Shown: positions 47,073 to 58,499, counted from the first letter of the stretch. The stretch: DNA of 64,000 nt from Bolinopsis microptera (GCF_026151205.1 NC_087076.1:4946402-5010401), one strand, 5' to 3'. Made by a program: numbers and translations. The notes: a model not told the origin generated them from the letters alone.

Positions 47073-50024
47073 TTATTTAACCAGGTTACAAAGAAATAGT
47101 CCCAATGTTAGAAATACACAAAGCCCGGAAATCGCAGTTATAGTGATAATTTCACTCTTTTCCGTCAACGACAGGGCTGATATGACAGTCCCCAAAGTAG
47201 AAGAAAGGCTTAGAACGATGTTGAAGATCTTGGCAGATATTTCTCCGAGGTTACTGTTGTCCAAACTCCACTTTTTGTAAAGGTAGAACTTGCTGGGGGT
47301 ATTCAGGTTAAGATGACACGCCTCCCCTATACCCATTAGAATCAATCCCATCAACAACTGGAGTGTAAATTCCAAGAATTTGAAATCACTTGTTGTGGCT
47401 CCGAATGCAACTACTGCTCCACAGTGATAGAATAAGTTTCCTATTGCCATTGTGGTGATGACATTAAGCGTATTGATTCTACCAGCTATAAAGCTCAATG
47501 TTAACGCAGAAATGAATGAGACAATGTTAGAGATGTGCACTAATTGTACGGCTAACGAAAGGGACATGGTGGTGAAATACAAAATCCTTGCCGGAAGCAC
47601 ATACACTATGAGATCATTTAACGCATTATTCAGGAACAAGACTACATCGGGAAAGTAGAATGCGGTTTTTTGTGACCAAAGCGGAATAGACTGAGGGCCG
47701 ATTCTGTTATTTCGATCTGTCAATTCTTGGGACTCCTTATCGGTGGAATCAACTTTTTGTTTATTACTTTCTTTCACCTCTATGTTTGTTAGGAATGGAA
47801 ATACTAAAAGAGGGAGGATGTTGAAGGAGGCTGTACCAAGACCAACTAATACCCACCCACCAGCTACAAATAGCTCAGTGCCCAATATTGCTGAGAGGAT
47901 TGCCCCAACTTGTATGAAGCTGCTAATCAAGATCATCGCCTTTTTATCTTCCTTCAGATACAAATCTATAACCTCGCCCTGAAATATATTATTAATTACT
48001 GTTCCTGCAATATAAAAAAATAATAAATCTAAATTTGCAATTTTTGTAAGCTGCAAATCATATGCTTTCATGTATAAAATAACAAGAATTGCGCCCGTTG
48101 TTTCGTTTTGGCGAACGCTAGATTTCCATTTCACATTTACTATATTATAAATTTAAGTATAAGATCCAATCAGCTCACTTCAATTTTGATGATAATAATA
48201 TATCAATTGATAAATTATGCATTAAATACGGGAAACACTTGAAATTCAATTCAATTGCCGTAAAACTTAACTTGTATCTGTAATTCAAGAAATTTTAAGC
48301 AAAGGTAAACTATACTCGTGTACACATCAATACACTACGCGTGCCACGTACAAATTGGGCTTATAATCTAATATTATACATTTCATCGTATACATTAAAA
48401 CACAGTCGCGCCGCGCATTCATAGATCACAGGCTATCTATACATCACATCTCCGCAAGCAATCCTCGCGCGCGCGCAACTTTTTCGTTGCATGGTAACGG
48501 ACGTAAGGAAGGAAGGAAGGACACACGACATATTTTTCTGCAAAAACCTCCATTCGTAACCTTTCACTATTGCCTTTTTACAAAAGGGTGAAATGGAAAA
48601 AATTAGAAAAAACAGATGGCCGCAGCACAAGAGGGTCAAAGTGCAAAGAAATTGATGCTAACTGCTGCTCACTGCTGCTAACTGACTGCTTACTGCTGCT
48701 AACTGCTGCTAACTGCTGCTAACTGCTGCTAACTGCTGTTAACTGCTGCTAATTGCTGCTAACTGCTGCTAACTGCTGCCAACTGTTGCTAACTGCTGCA
48801 AATGGCACGTGCTCGACAGCAGCAGTTAGTAGCAGTTAGCAGCAGTAAGCAGCAGTTAGCAGCAGTTAGCAGCAGTGAGCACTGAGCCGCAGTGATAATT
48901 CCTCACCTGAACAAACACATGCATTATGCCCATTGCAAACCCTTGAATACCCCTCAGTAATGCTATGGTTCCGAAAATAACAGGAGCGTCACAGTTCACA
49001 TCAATGAATACTTGAATCAAAGCCATCATGGAGGAGCAGGTCAGGTTCAAAAGGCTCGCACAAAAATATCTTTTGAAAAGGGACGCGTTTCTGATGGTTT
49101 TTGGTAGATAGTTGTAGATGTATGGGCCGGCAGGCGAAGTTATCAGAGCTACCGAAATGGAAACAGTGCCTGAAAAAAAACAGTAATTGTTTTCTACTTT
49201 TAGTCTAATGTAACTGTTTAAACTTTTGAAATACCGCTAAAGGTTTTCTACTTTTAGCTTTGTATAATTTCACTCGAGTTGAATATTGAATATGTATACA
49301 GCCGCTTTGAAATCGGCAATTTTTATTTTTGATAATATTGGTTGTTGATATAAGCGGGATATAAATCTAAAAATGCTTCATTTCATTTCATTTCATTATG
49401 TAATCTCACTTACCTATTATGGTACTGAAGCCAGATTGTTTAAGGAAGTCTAAATAAAATCCGGACGGATACAGTTTAGTCATAAATACGACGTACATTC
49501 CAAGGCAAGCAAAGATCACTATAGTCATCTGATGGCATGTAGTAATTTCTGCAAAGGTTATAGTAATTGAAGGTAATCTTAAATATTTATAATTGTGAAT
49601 TTAAATCACCGTACGGACAGCGGATTTGGGAGTATTGAGTATTCATATTTTCGTGAGCGGAAAAGAACAGAAACTAAACATTTACCCTCCGAACGTTCCT
49701 CGTCTTCTGATGACACCGGTTTGTCCTCATCGTTCCCTTCTGAAATGTCACCAAAAACAGTAACTTCCAATGTCAGGCTAGAGCCTGAAATTACGATTTA
49801 TCGTCAGCCTATCATTTAATATCTTCATGTCATATTAAATTACAAAAAACATAACGATTCAACCCAATTAATTCGAAAAAATGCAGCAAATAACGTAAAG
49901 ATTTCCAATTTTGCTAACCATATTTTTTGCTTTTAGTAGATTCACTTTCAGAATTATCGAAGTCCTTAACGTCCAAAACAGGATTTGCCATGACCAAGTT
50001 TTCGTCTACAATTTCTTCTGTCAT
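47073..50024 (-). CDS. Major facilitator superfamily transporter (four exons)
   Basis: Exons on the minus strand: 50024-49919, 49548-49414, 49169-48907, 47978-47073. They total 1410 bases, 469 residues plus TAA. Introns follow GT-AG (GTTAGC, GTAAGT, GTGAGG donors; TTGCAG, TTTCAG, TTTCAG acceptors) and the phases join without a break. The protein has a polar N-terminal tail starting MTEEIVDENLV, about 12 hydrophobic segments, and a charged central loop (VKESNKQKVDSTDKE) between the two six-helix halves. LYPSGFYLDFLKQSGFS in the first luminal region and RGIQGFAMGI in helix 4 resemble the SLC18B1/DHA1-like branch, but the substrate cannot be told. Intron 3 holds a minisatellite; a MITE lies 53 bases upstream of the ATG. 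Confidence 0.8.
48657..48886. repeat. Palindromic minisatellite in intron 3 (AACTGCTGCT)n
   Basis: About 14 units of the 10-bp word run forward at 48657-48800. After a short centre ('aaatggcacgtgctcg') about 7 units run as the complement (AGCAGCAGTT) at 48816-48886. It ends about 20 bases from the exon 3 donor at 48906. The paralogous intron at 61831-61980 has no such array. Confidence 0.9.
49598..49819 (+). other. Open frame antisense to intron 1 of the transporter
   Basis: Seventy-odd codons on the plus strand with serine-rich, protein-like composition (SERSSSSDDTGLSSSFPSE) ending in TAA at 49820. A possible acceptor, 'gtacggacag', precedes it at about 49620. It could be a terminal exon of an opposed gene or chance. 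The similar block at 58440-58500 stops matching just where this frame begins. No family is recognised. Confidence 0.2.
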
Positions 50025-50076
50025 GATTCACGTACTCTAGTTCGATACGCACTATAGTTCGACAACTTAAGGCTTT

Positions 50077-50379
50077 AAGAGGACATATTTACACCAATTT
50101 ACACCAAAAGCCTTTTTTGGTGCCACCTTAAAAAATCTGACAAAACAATAAGTTTAGTCAGATTCAAAATTTTTTAAATATTCCCTTATTCGGAAAAATT
50201 CACTTTTATCTTTTGTTAAGCTTTTTAAAATTTTGGTCAAGTCTGTCGTTGTAATACCGACTTCTTAAATTGTTTGAATGTGACTCAACTTATTCAGTTA
50301 TTGTGTTGTTCCATACTTTCATAATATGAAATAAAATTTAAGGTGGCACCAAAAAAGGTTTTGGTGTATGTCCCCTTAT
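50077..50379. mobile_element. MITE with ~40-bp terminal inverted repeats
   Basis: Left end 'aagaggacatatttacacca' and right end, complemented, 'aaggggacatacaccaaaac'. Both continue into a shared 'ccttttttggtgccacctta'. The length is about 300 bases, the interior is AT-rich, and no coding sequence is present. Flanking bases suggest a short TTA/TAA target duplication but are too AT-rich to be certain. Confidence 0.7.
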
Positions 50380-51002
50380 TATGCCGGGATTTCACTGCCG
50401 CAGTTAAAAAGGGTAGGAGTATTTACCCGCTGAGTCAAAACCCGCATTAGTTGAGCAATTTAACCGCTTTCCATTTTTATTTAAATCGTTTTAGAAATTA
50501 ACCCTTATTAACTCCGCACCACACCCGCCTATCATATTTGAAAACATGCATTATATTGTCGTATGAAAGTAAACAAACATACCGCAATGAGTGCCCCCCC
50601 CCCCCCCCCCTAATAAGCTTATAGTATTAGATGACAGTGAATATCGAGGTTAACCTAATTATGACTTATGTACCAACGCTACATATGCAGTAATGGGAGA
50701 GAGCGAGAAGGGAGAAAAAGTGAGCCATTTTATGTCACATTTGTGGTACAAAACCATAAATTAAACCACTTACCACCGACCGATTTTAAAAACCTTTATC
50801 ATTTGGCTTCGTCAGAGTTTTCTCGGCACTATACCCAAAAAAAGCCAGTCCCACAACTCTAACCATTTTCTTAATTAAGCCGCTCGCAAATTACACGCGC
50901 ACAGACAGACACACAGACACACAGACACGCAGACAGACACACATTCTGGGATTATTGTTTAAGATAGCGTACTCTACAATCTAGATCTATAAAACGGAGT
51001 AC
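50380..51002. repeat. Spacer with C17 run and (ACAG)n microsatellite
   Basis: No gene is seen. A run of 17 C lies at 50594-50610 and an ACAG/ACAC-rich microsatellite at 50887-50943. A 64-codon frame at 50668-50862 has no recognised relatives. Confidence 0.5.
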
Positions 51003-52395
51003 TAGTTACCACGATAGTCTTTTATCGCTCTGCTAAGTCTACAATACTTCTTAAGAGGCTGCGATGTTAAAATGGAGTGTCTTCTTAGGGAAAATCAGTG
51101 TGGGTTCAGACGGAACCGCTCATGTATTGATCAGATTTATTCCATCCGCACCATTATTCATAACTATATTGAGTTTAATATTCCACTTTATGTTAATTTC
51201 ATTGATTTTAAGCCAGCGTTTGATTCCATCAGAAGAGAGTTTGTTTGGTCAAGCATGAGACACTATAATGGACTTCCTGAGAAATATGTTACAATCTTTC
51301 AGGCATTTTTCAACAGAACTATGTCAGGGTTAATGGTGAAATGTCTGATTGGTTCTCTGTCAATTCAAGCACTGGAAAGGGTGATATCCAGGGCCCTCCT
51401 GTATTTAATTTTTGTCTGAACTTTGGAATCTTTTTGGCCGACGTTCACAAGGCAATCAGTCATGGTGCTGTACTGCAAAAGGAACTGAAGGGTGCATATG
51501 AAAAAGTTATCATGGATAGTTATTACGCTGATGGACAATACTGAAGAAGAGCTGCAAGAGTCCATGGATCTTATCACTTATTACACCTCTTATGCAGGGT
51601 TAAAGATCAACGCTAAAAAGAGTAAAGACACAATGCATGGCGATCAGCAAGTGTGCGTCCCAGCGACCTTACACCGAAAGAGACAGTATAAAGCTAACAG
51701 TGGAGGGAGAACCTGTTGAACAGGTCAGTAACTTTGTTTATCTTAGTGCCAACATCAGTGGGGATGGTACCATTGACCGAGATCTTGACATCAGGATCCA
51801 GCATGCTAATGGTGCGTACCATCAGCTTTGGAAGATATGGAAAAGTAGAACTATAAGAACGCCCACCAAGATCCGTATCTACAAGGCTACTGTTATTACT
51901 ATTCTGTTATATGGAGCTGAAGTCCGGAACACAACAAAGAAGCAGATGAAACGGTTCGAGGTCTTCCATCTGACCTCCCTGAGAAGAATCTTGAAGATAA
52001 AGTGGTTCTTCCATGTCTCCAATGAAGAAGTTCTCAGGCGTGCTGGAATTAAGACTATTGAAACTTTCATCGGTTCGGCTAGACTAAGGTGGTACGGACA
52101 CGTTGTCAGAATGCCAGAGATACGGTTTCCCAATTTTTTACTGGATTGGAATTGGGAAACCAAACTTTAACTATGGAAAAAGACTGAGAGGACGGCCCCG
52201 CAAAGGCTGGATGGCCTGTGTACTCGAGGATGCGGCTGACTTTAAAGGTGTCGATAACATCAGCAGAGACGCAGTAAAACAGTTAGCTCTAAAACGAGTG
52301 GAATGGAGGAACATGTTACACCGTAGAAGAGATGTGTGTGATGCAGGCCACTCCTACGATTAGGAGGAGACCTTTTCATGTAGCATGTATGTAAG
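51003..52395 (+). mobile_element. RTE-type retrotransposon fragment (copy 2)
   Basis: It starts within the RT finger domain (STILLKRL, then ENQCGFRRNRSCIDQIYSIR) and continues through NFIDFKPAFDSI, a broken motif B, 'YYADGQY' where YADD is expected (51510-51540), PTKIRIYKATVITILLYGAE, RWYGHVVRMPE and RGRPRKGW to the family 3' end 'gaggagaccttttcatgtag'. Frames switch at least four times and the catalytic DD reads DG. It belongs to the same family as 41931-44800 but is clearly older and inactive. Confidence 0.85.
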
Positions 52396-52795
52396 TCTAC
52401 AATTCTGCTAACTAACAATTGAGTCTGATGTCAATTAAATTGTCATAGATATGGATTATACATATTACATTTACACATAGTTGAACAGCATGAAACAAGT
52501 GAAAACTGGAAAACAAACAACCGAATAGATTTCAAGCTTGTAAATGATCGTTGCTTAAGATCGGAGATTTCAAAACTCTAGTTCGACAGTCGAAGTTCTC
52601 TTGTCGAACTTTAGTACGTGTTGATCTTGAGTCCAGGTAGCACACTTACGTTCGACAGAGTCGAACCTTAATGTTTGTCGAATTTACAAACACGACCGAC
52701 TGATCCAGTTAGGCTTCTTCGTATATCAATACGCTAAGATGGATACAAGTTTAATTTTAACAGACATAACCTGACTCATTGTGAGATAATTGAAA
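52396..52795. other. Intergenic
   Basis: No coding sequence is seen. Several 'gttcgac' words occur at 52570-52680. Similar words lie just upstream of the transporter ATG (50030-50065), but the resemblance is short and may be chance. Confidence 0.3.
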
Positions 52796-53009
52796 ATGAA
52801 ATCTAAAAATAGGTCTGATATATCTGTACAGGACATTAAAATACCAAACCTCAACCTATCCTCAGACAGTTTGTATCTTGCCGTCAGTGGAATGGATTTA
52901 AACAGTGTTGTAAAGCCTACAATGGCGCAAGAATGCGAGAAAGCTGAAAAGGAGTGGTCTCCACGTATTGACAGCAAATCCAATACGGTATACGATCTTA
53001 GGACCCCAG
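52796..53009 (+). CDS. Possible first exon of an unknown gene
   Basis: ATG at 52796 opens a 71-codon frame (MKSKNRSDISVQDIKIPNLN at the start) of polar, protein-like composition that ends at a candidate donor CCCCAG|GTAACG at 53009/53010. No matching acceptor or second exon was found before 57 kb. The transposons downstream could have interrupted the gene. The protein is not recognised. Confidence 0.3.
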
Positions 53010-53096
53010 GTAACGGAGACATATAGAAACATAATTATTAAAAGTTATATTTATATTACACAAGGACGAGTCGACGACGGACGTGGACAATGGGAG

Positions 53097-54394
53097 CAGG
53101 ACTGTAGAGCGGGGGACTCTAGAGCGGGGGACTGTAGAGAGTACTTGGTCGAAAGTAGGACCCTAGAGCGGGGTCAAATTGCCAGGGTATGACTCTAGAG
53201 CGGAACTCCCTTACCGGACCCATACTATGAGGACTCTAGAGCGGTACCCACATGCAAATTTTATAACGGTTAGAAATTTGAGAGTTAAGTTAGTTTTGAA
53301 GATTGAGCTATGTTTTTTAATCAATGATTAATAATAGTCGTCACATAATGATGATCAAATTGATACAACTTATTATACATTATTACTGCGAATCAAATAT
53401 CTGAAAATAGTTCACTCCTGGATCATCACGTTCCTCAACATGTCATGGTTGGAGACAATGTCCTGATCTTCGTACACTTCTATTTTTTTTATTGAAATCT
53501 TTAAAATCGATCAATTACATACAAATTTACACAATGAATGAACAACATTAAATATTCTCAAAAGGTAAGACTCCGATAAAATCAGATTTTCTAGGACAAA
53601 ATGTATGTAATCAAAGGACCTGAGGGTCACCAAAACACAGATGTTGAGAGCAAAAAGCACCTCCTGCACAAGTATGGGCCCACGAAAATCTTGAATTCTA
53701 AATAGAATTTCAAATATAATCACACAGAAATATCAAAAGCAATCAAATCATATAGTAAAGTGAAATCCATGATGTGATGATATACAGTTGCACTAAATGT
53801 GCCAGTTGGCTGTCCTTGGTACGCTGACGGGCTCGTTTTGCAGGAGGACTGAGGAGCATCCCTGTAACTCTCATTGAGCATCATTTCATCTGTAGTGGAC
53901 TGTTCTATGTAGACAGCTTGAAGAAAGGTCCAGATAGTTGGGTTAGAGTGTCCCACCATTGCTGCAAACTTTCTGTTATAAAGGCGTAGTTGTTTGTCTT
54001 GTTGAGGTTGCAAGACGGGCTTCTCAGAAGGAGTTGAGGAATGACTGTTACTCTGCATATTGTAGATAGTTGTAGAGAGGAGTAGGAATCGAATGTGATA
54101 TACTAAAACTCTCTATACTAAAACTCTCTAAACATTCTCTGTGACATTTATAATTATACTGCACTATCGAAATCACAAACAAGAACCGATGGGATCTGGA
54201 TCATACCCTGTCACCACTTCACCAGACTGAACATGAGATACCCTTAGTAGGTGCTAAAGTGTCACGCGATGAGATCCTCATTCCTAAATATAAGGGAGTT
54301 CCGCTCTAGAGTCCTACCCTGGTGATTTGACCCCGCTCTAGGGTCCTACTTTCGCCCAAGTACTCCCTACAGTCCCCGCTCTACAATCCTACAG
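53097..54394. mobile_element. MULE-derived DNA transposon with ~105-bp TIRs
   Basis: Left inverted repeat 53097-53213 and right 54290-54394 match over about 100 bases ('ggaactccctta' inner end, 'gtcaaat' and 'ctagagcgg' words shared). The left one carries an extra copy of 'ggactctagagcggg'. The interior is 1.08 kb and carries the C-terminal piece of a transposase (53720-54058). Long terminal repeats plus that text fit a deleted Mutator-like element. Confidence 0.65.
53720..54058 (-). pseudogene. MULE/FLYWCH-type transposase C-terminal fragment
   Basis: A 112-residue minus-strand frame containing NRKFAAMVGHSNPTIWTFLQ and then an acidic helix with EQSTTDEMM. Metazoan MULE transposases associated with FLYWCH proteins end with 'hr.f...vg..HPtiw.fi..l..Eq'; the match covers this motif and its spacing. 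The DDE catalytic region is absent. The frame starts at an ATG but is surely a remnant inside a non-autonomous element. Confidence 0.55.
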
Positions 54395-54400
54395 CCGAAC

Positions 54401-55277
54401 TATTATTATTATTAATAATGACGAGTATTGTTATTATTAATGACGGGTGTTATTATCAATGACGGGTATTATTATTACTAATGCAGACGGGTATTATTAT
54501 TTATAATGCAGACGGGTATTATTATTTATAATGACGGTATTAACATTTTAACGTACAAAATGAAAAAAGCTGTTATAGAAATTTGTTATGTCCGAAACAA
54601 AAACAAAAATAAAACCATGGCCATGCTAAGTTTTCATCTCAATTAAGTTGTACTAATACCGCGTTCTCTAAAACCTTCATCTTGACATATAAATGATTCG
54701 GGCCGAATGGGAAGGTGGCGGGTCTGTCGGCTTGGTTGCCAAAACTTATTAATTTTCCCGACAGGGATAAACATAGTGCAAAGGGTATCAATAGACATTT
54801 CCGCCTGAGCAAAGAAGATAATCTGAAGGTTCTTTAACAAAGACCTGAAACAAGAATTACAATTAAATAAGGGCTTCATCGTCAAAGGACAAAGCACGTG
54901 CAGTGTACACATACGAACTCAACAAAAAAGGACTTGATCATTTATATGTCAAGATGAAGGTTTTAGAGAACGCGGTATTAGTACAACTTAATGGAGATGA
55001 AAACTTAGCATGGCCATGGTTTTATTTTTGTTTTTGTTTCGGATATAACAAATTTCTATAACAGCTTTTATCATTTTGTACGTTAAAATGTTTAATACCG
55101 TCATTATTAATAATAATACCGTCTGCATTATTAATAATAATACCCGTCTGCATTAGTAATAATAATACCCGTCATTGATAATAACACCCGTCATTAATAA
55201 TAACAATACTCGTCATTATTAATAATAATAATACCCGTCATTATTCCGTCATTATTAATAATACCCGTCATTATTAC
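54401..55277. mobile_element. Fold-back element with ~297-bp inverted arms
   Basis: Left arm 54401-54697 and right arm 54937-55234 are near-exact complements. The outer half is made of irregular 'attattaataatgacggg' repeats, and the inner half is unique sequence ending 'cttgacatataaatga'. A 240-base centre without inverted symmetry separates them. Extra repeat units extend to 55277 on the right. A frame at 54643-54912 is not conserved with anything. It begins 7 bases after the MULE terminus. Confidence 0.8.
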
Positions 55278-55362
55278 ATGAATGAGGAGATGAAACGTAA
55301 TGACAGTGTGAGTAATACAACTCACTTTTTTAGACATGAGGACGGTATAAATCTTTCATCAA

Positions 55363-55830
55363 ATGACAACAAAAACTGTGAAAGAAGCCGTGCGATCAGT
55401 GAATAAAGAAGAAGAAAGATCGAGAAACTTGATTATCTACGGTTTGAAGGAGACGGAAGAAGGGGAGTGGGAGGACGTATTAGAGATGGACCCTCTCCCG
55501 GACTTTTTCAAGTCAGTTTTTGCTGAGGCCGGCTGTCATTTTCCTGACACGGATGAGATATGCAGGATTGGGAAGAAAGTTCCTGAGAAAACGCGACCAG
55601 TCAAAGTCCAGTTACAAAGCTCTAACGATGTGGACATTATACTAAGGAATGCACACAAACTTAAAACAAATGATGATTTTAAGTCAGTTTATCTTGCACC
55701 GGATAGGACACGGGAGCAGAGAATACTACACAGTGGACTTGTCAAACAGATGAAAGAACTAATAAAGCAGGACAATAGCAAGCGTTATTTTATCAGAGAC
55801 AATAAAGTTAATTGTGTTAGTGAGAGCTAG
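55363..55830 (+). pseudogene. Non-LTR ORF1 fragment (RRM-type)
   Basis: 155 codons from ATG 55363 to TAG. ERSRNLIIYGLKETEEG is the first strand and loop of the ORF1p RRM-like domain, ICRIGKKVPEKTRPVKVQL is the 'R.G......RPv.v' strand, and LAPDRTREQR matches the 'pDrt..er' element before the C-terminal helix. This combination is characteristic of ORF1 proteins of L1/CR1-like elements, which bind RNA as a chaperone. No ORF2 follows. The upstream side is interrupted by the fold-back element. It is a fragment, but the frame is intact. Confidence 0.65.
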
Positions 55831-57374
55831 AGCCTTATCTACAAGTACACTGACTTGTTATCAGAATTTATGAACTTTAATATGTTATGTTCACTTTCGT
55901 TATCTACGTGGTGATACAGTGTAGTTTTTACATAGTATGTATTTTAATTTGGTGTAAGTGGTGGCCGTTGTATTCTATAAACCGTTTTTAACGAGTTTTT
56001 TACGATGCAGTATTTTGTGAGGAGATTTAGGCAGCATGAACTGTGGCTCATATTTTATTATTTAAGCTGCTCTACGAGCACACACGCTAGCTAGTTGGTT
56101 TTTAGATAGTTAAGAGTATTAGTTACTTAGTTAGTTAGTGTAAATTAGTATCAGTCAGGATCTGTTAGCACACAGAACTGTTAGTTTTCGCGAAGCAGGT
56201 CTGACTTTCATATATATTCTTATAGTAGACTTCATCATATAAATTAATTTTGAACTTAGTAACAATTTCAGGGAATAAATAGAAATTTAAGATTTTATTT
56301 CTATTCTAATATTCACGTATATTAAATACAATTATATTGTTATGTATCATATGATTTTGTAAACATTGGCCGGTGTACCAAAAACCGGTCCCCAAACAAA
56401 ACAACAACTCAGAGTACTCAAACTTACGGTAGAATCAAACACAGGTGATATTAGAGATATTCAAGAAACTATGAATAATACTGTCGATCAAAATGTTGGT
56501 CAAGAGGTTGAGATTTAAACGAACTGGCAGCCGAAGATCTTATTGATGGTAAGATTGAAATAAGAAACTCTTTTGTTGAAAATGATATAGGCGAAGTGAC
56601 TACAGATATTATTCCTAAACTCCGTAATATAGACTAAATAAACTGAGTGAGGAGGACATCAAGCTGTTAAATGACATATCTGATTTGATTTGATTTGAAA
56701 CGTTTACAAATAGTACAACTACATATACAATACAGCAAAGCCAAAGAGAATTAAAAATAAACGACATCTCCAGGCATTATCTAATGCTTCAAAATTAACG
56801 CTGCAAAAGCAATGATACATGAAAATGTTAGTCATCTTGTGAACATTTTTAACCGAATGAAAACTGATTTTGATAAATTGTTTGAACCATCTGATGATGA
56901 AAGTATCTCAATCTGTATAGCTATGATTCTGAGAAACAAGAAATAAAATATGAAAATTTAAATAATGTAATTCTCAATAATACTTGTTCATTTCCATTTA
57001 TTTTCCAACCAGTTACGAATCATTTGTTTTACTTTCTAACTTCATCAGTCAGTTATATTGACAGATGGTGCAAATGATTCACTTTGAAAAATTAATTGAG
57101 TCACACGTTCAAGCGATCTATAGGATAAGGATAAAGTTCTACTGGTACGTTATTATTTGATTTTGCCCCGCTCTAATCTGGTAAGATCGAGTCACGATAA
57201 GATCACAATAGTACTGTGAACAATGAACATGATATAATAATCAAAAGTTACATCCATTTCCAATATAGATTCCACAATCCACATGGAAGATGATAGGTAT
57301 CACACTAACTACAAGGGTGCTGCCGGTAACTTACGTAATACGCTTACCACCATCACATGTGCCACACTTTTTTC
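55831..57374. other. Intergenic with decayed coding-like pieces
   Basis: Between 56380 and 56960 short plus-strand frames read as protein-like text (VPKTGPQTKQQLRVLKLTVE, then ELAAEDLIDGKIEI, then NRMKTDFDKLFEPSDDESIS), separated by stops. They may derive from a retroelement ORF1. A TTGAT-type microsatellite at 56683-56698 could be a retroelement tail. Nothing else is seen. Confidence 0.3.
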
Positions 57375-57510
57375 CAAAATGGCTACTGAAAAATCCATTA
57401 TATACTTTTTTTTTAAAAGTTTTTATATTGTCTGTCAATCTAAAAACACAGCAAACGAACAAAAAAGTCGCACGGATCAAATGTGAGTGGAGAAATTCAC
57501 CAAGACAATA
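57375..57510. repeat. Dispersed direct repeat, copy 1
   Basis: About 130 bases ('gtctgtcaatctaaaaacac', 'tcgcacggatcaaatg') recur in the same orientation at 59225-59360 with few differences. There is no coding content. The nature of the repeat is unknown. Confidence 0.6.
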
Positions 57511-57746
57511 CAATTATAAAATAATTCCGAGTATTCCGTGCGCGTATGAGGTCTCATCAAATAAAGTTGTTATATAGATCTAGGATGAGAAGTACGCGTG
57601 TCATACCTGGTCACGAAGTACGTATAACTGTACTTATGTACGCTTAAATTAAAAGTACGGACTAGTAATTAGTATAACTTCGTCATTTTAAATCCGTTTC
57701 GCACCATCTTTTCAGATTATATTCCTGCTTAATGACCTATAGCAAT

Positions 57747-58087
57747 ACCTTATCGGACTTTATTTGACCTGACATTATATGAACGGACATAATTATGAAC
57801 GGATATTGAAATGAACACTCGAAGGCATTGATAATCATCGAAAATCCAAATGTTTTCATCTTTTTTTTTGCGTTTTTAAAATGTTAGCAGATAATTTTTA
57901 AATTAATTTATCTTACAATGAGCAAGAAAGGCAGTCGATATAAAAAGTTGTCATATCCTAAACATGAGTTTGCAGTGGAATAATTTTGGAAGAAAATTAT
58001 TCTTTTATTTGAACGGACATTAAGATGAATGCTAGTAGGACCTCCAGCGTTCAATTAATGTCTGTTCAAATAAGGTCCGATAAGTAT
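57747..58087. mobile_element. MITE-like element with ~40-bp inverted ends
   Basis: Left end 'cttatcggactttatttga' and right end, complemented, 'cttatcggaccttatttga', both followed by variants of 'gacattaattgaac'. Total length is about 340 bases. The middle is AT-rich, with repeats of 'gaacggaca'. No coding sequence. Confidence 0.55.
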
Positions 58088-58149
58088 GTCACAACGGTGT
58101 CTTTAACATGTTCACAAACACGAGTATAAGCAATTCAATGTTGCTTGGG

Positions 58150-58316
58150 TGTGGCTCCGAAATTTTAAAATTTTGGTGACGGATTCCTCGAATGAATAGT
58201 GGCAGTATAATATACCATCTGCAAAGTTACAGGTCTCAAATATGAAACACGGAGGTGGTTTAAGACCCAACGTATGGGTACTGACCTTTGCCCCCCCCCC
58301 CCCCCCCCCCCCCCCC
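58150..58316. repeat. Poly(C)-ended repeat, copy 1
   Basis: About 140 bases ('gtgacggattcctcgaa', 'aagacccaacgta') followed by 26 C at 58291-58316. The same sequence with its own C run recurs at 63120-63276. On the other strand the unit would begin with poly(G). Confidence 0.7.
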
Positions 58317-58429
58317 TTGTCGAAGGAAATCTACATAAAATCCGGAGGGATACAGCCGGGTCATCGATGCGACGTACATTCCGAGACAAGCAAAGATCAC
58401 TATCGTCGTCCGATGACATGTTGTCATTT
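58317..58429 (-). pseudogene. Orphan copy of transporter exon 2
   Basis: The minus strand repeats exon 2 of the transporter (49548-49414). An acceptor-like CTTCGCAG is at 58430-58431, then MTTCHRTTIVIFACLGMYVA and TRLYPSGFYVDFLRQ, cut off at the poly(C) run before the donor. There is no frame damage within the piece. It lies on the wrong side of the second gene copy (60925-62158) to be its exon 2, so it marks a third duplication. Flank to 58500 also matches 49549-49620. Confidence 0.75.
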
Positions 58430-58499
58430 CTGCGAAGGTTATACTTACTATAATTGAAAGTAATCTTGGACATTCCGCATTGTGAATTTTAAGTCACCG

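Noticed and set aside
58242-58457. 71-codon plus-strand frame through the poly(C) run
   Set aside because: Proline run from the C tract; the real coding content is the orphan exon on the minus strand.
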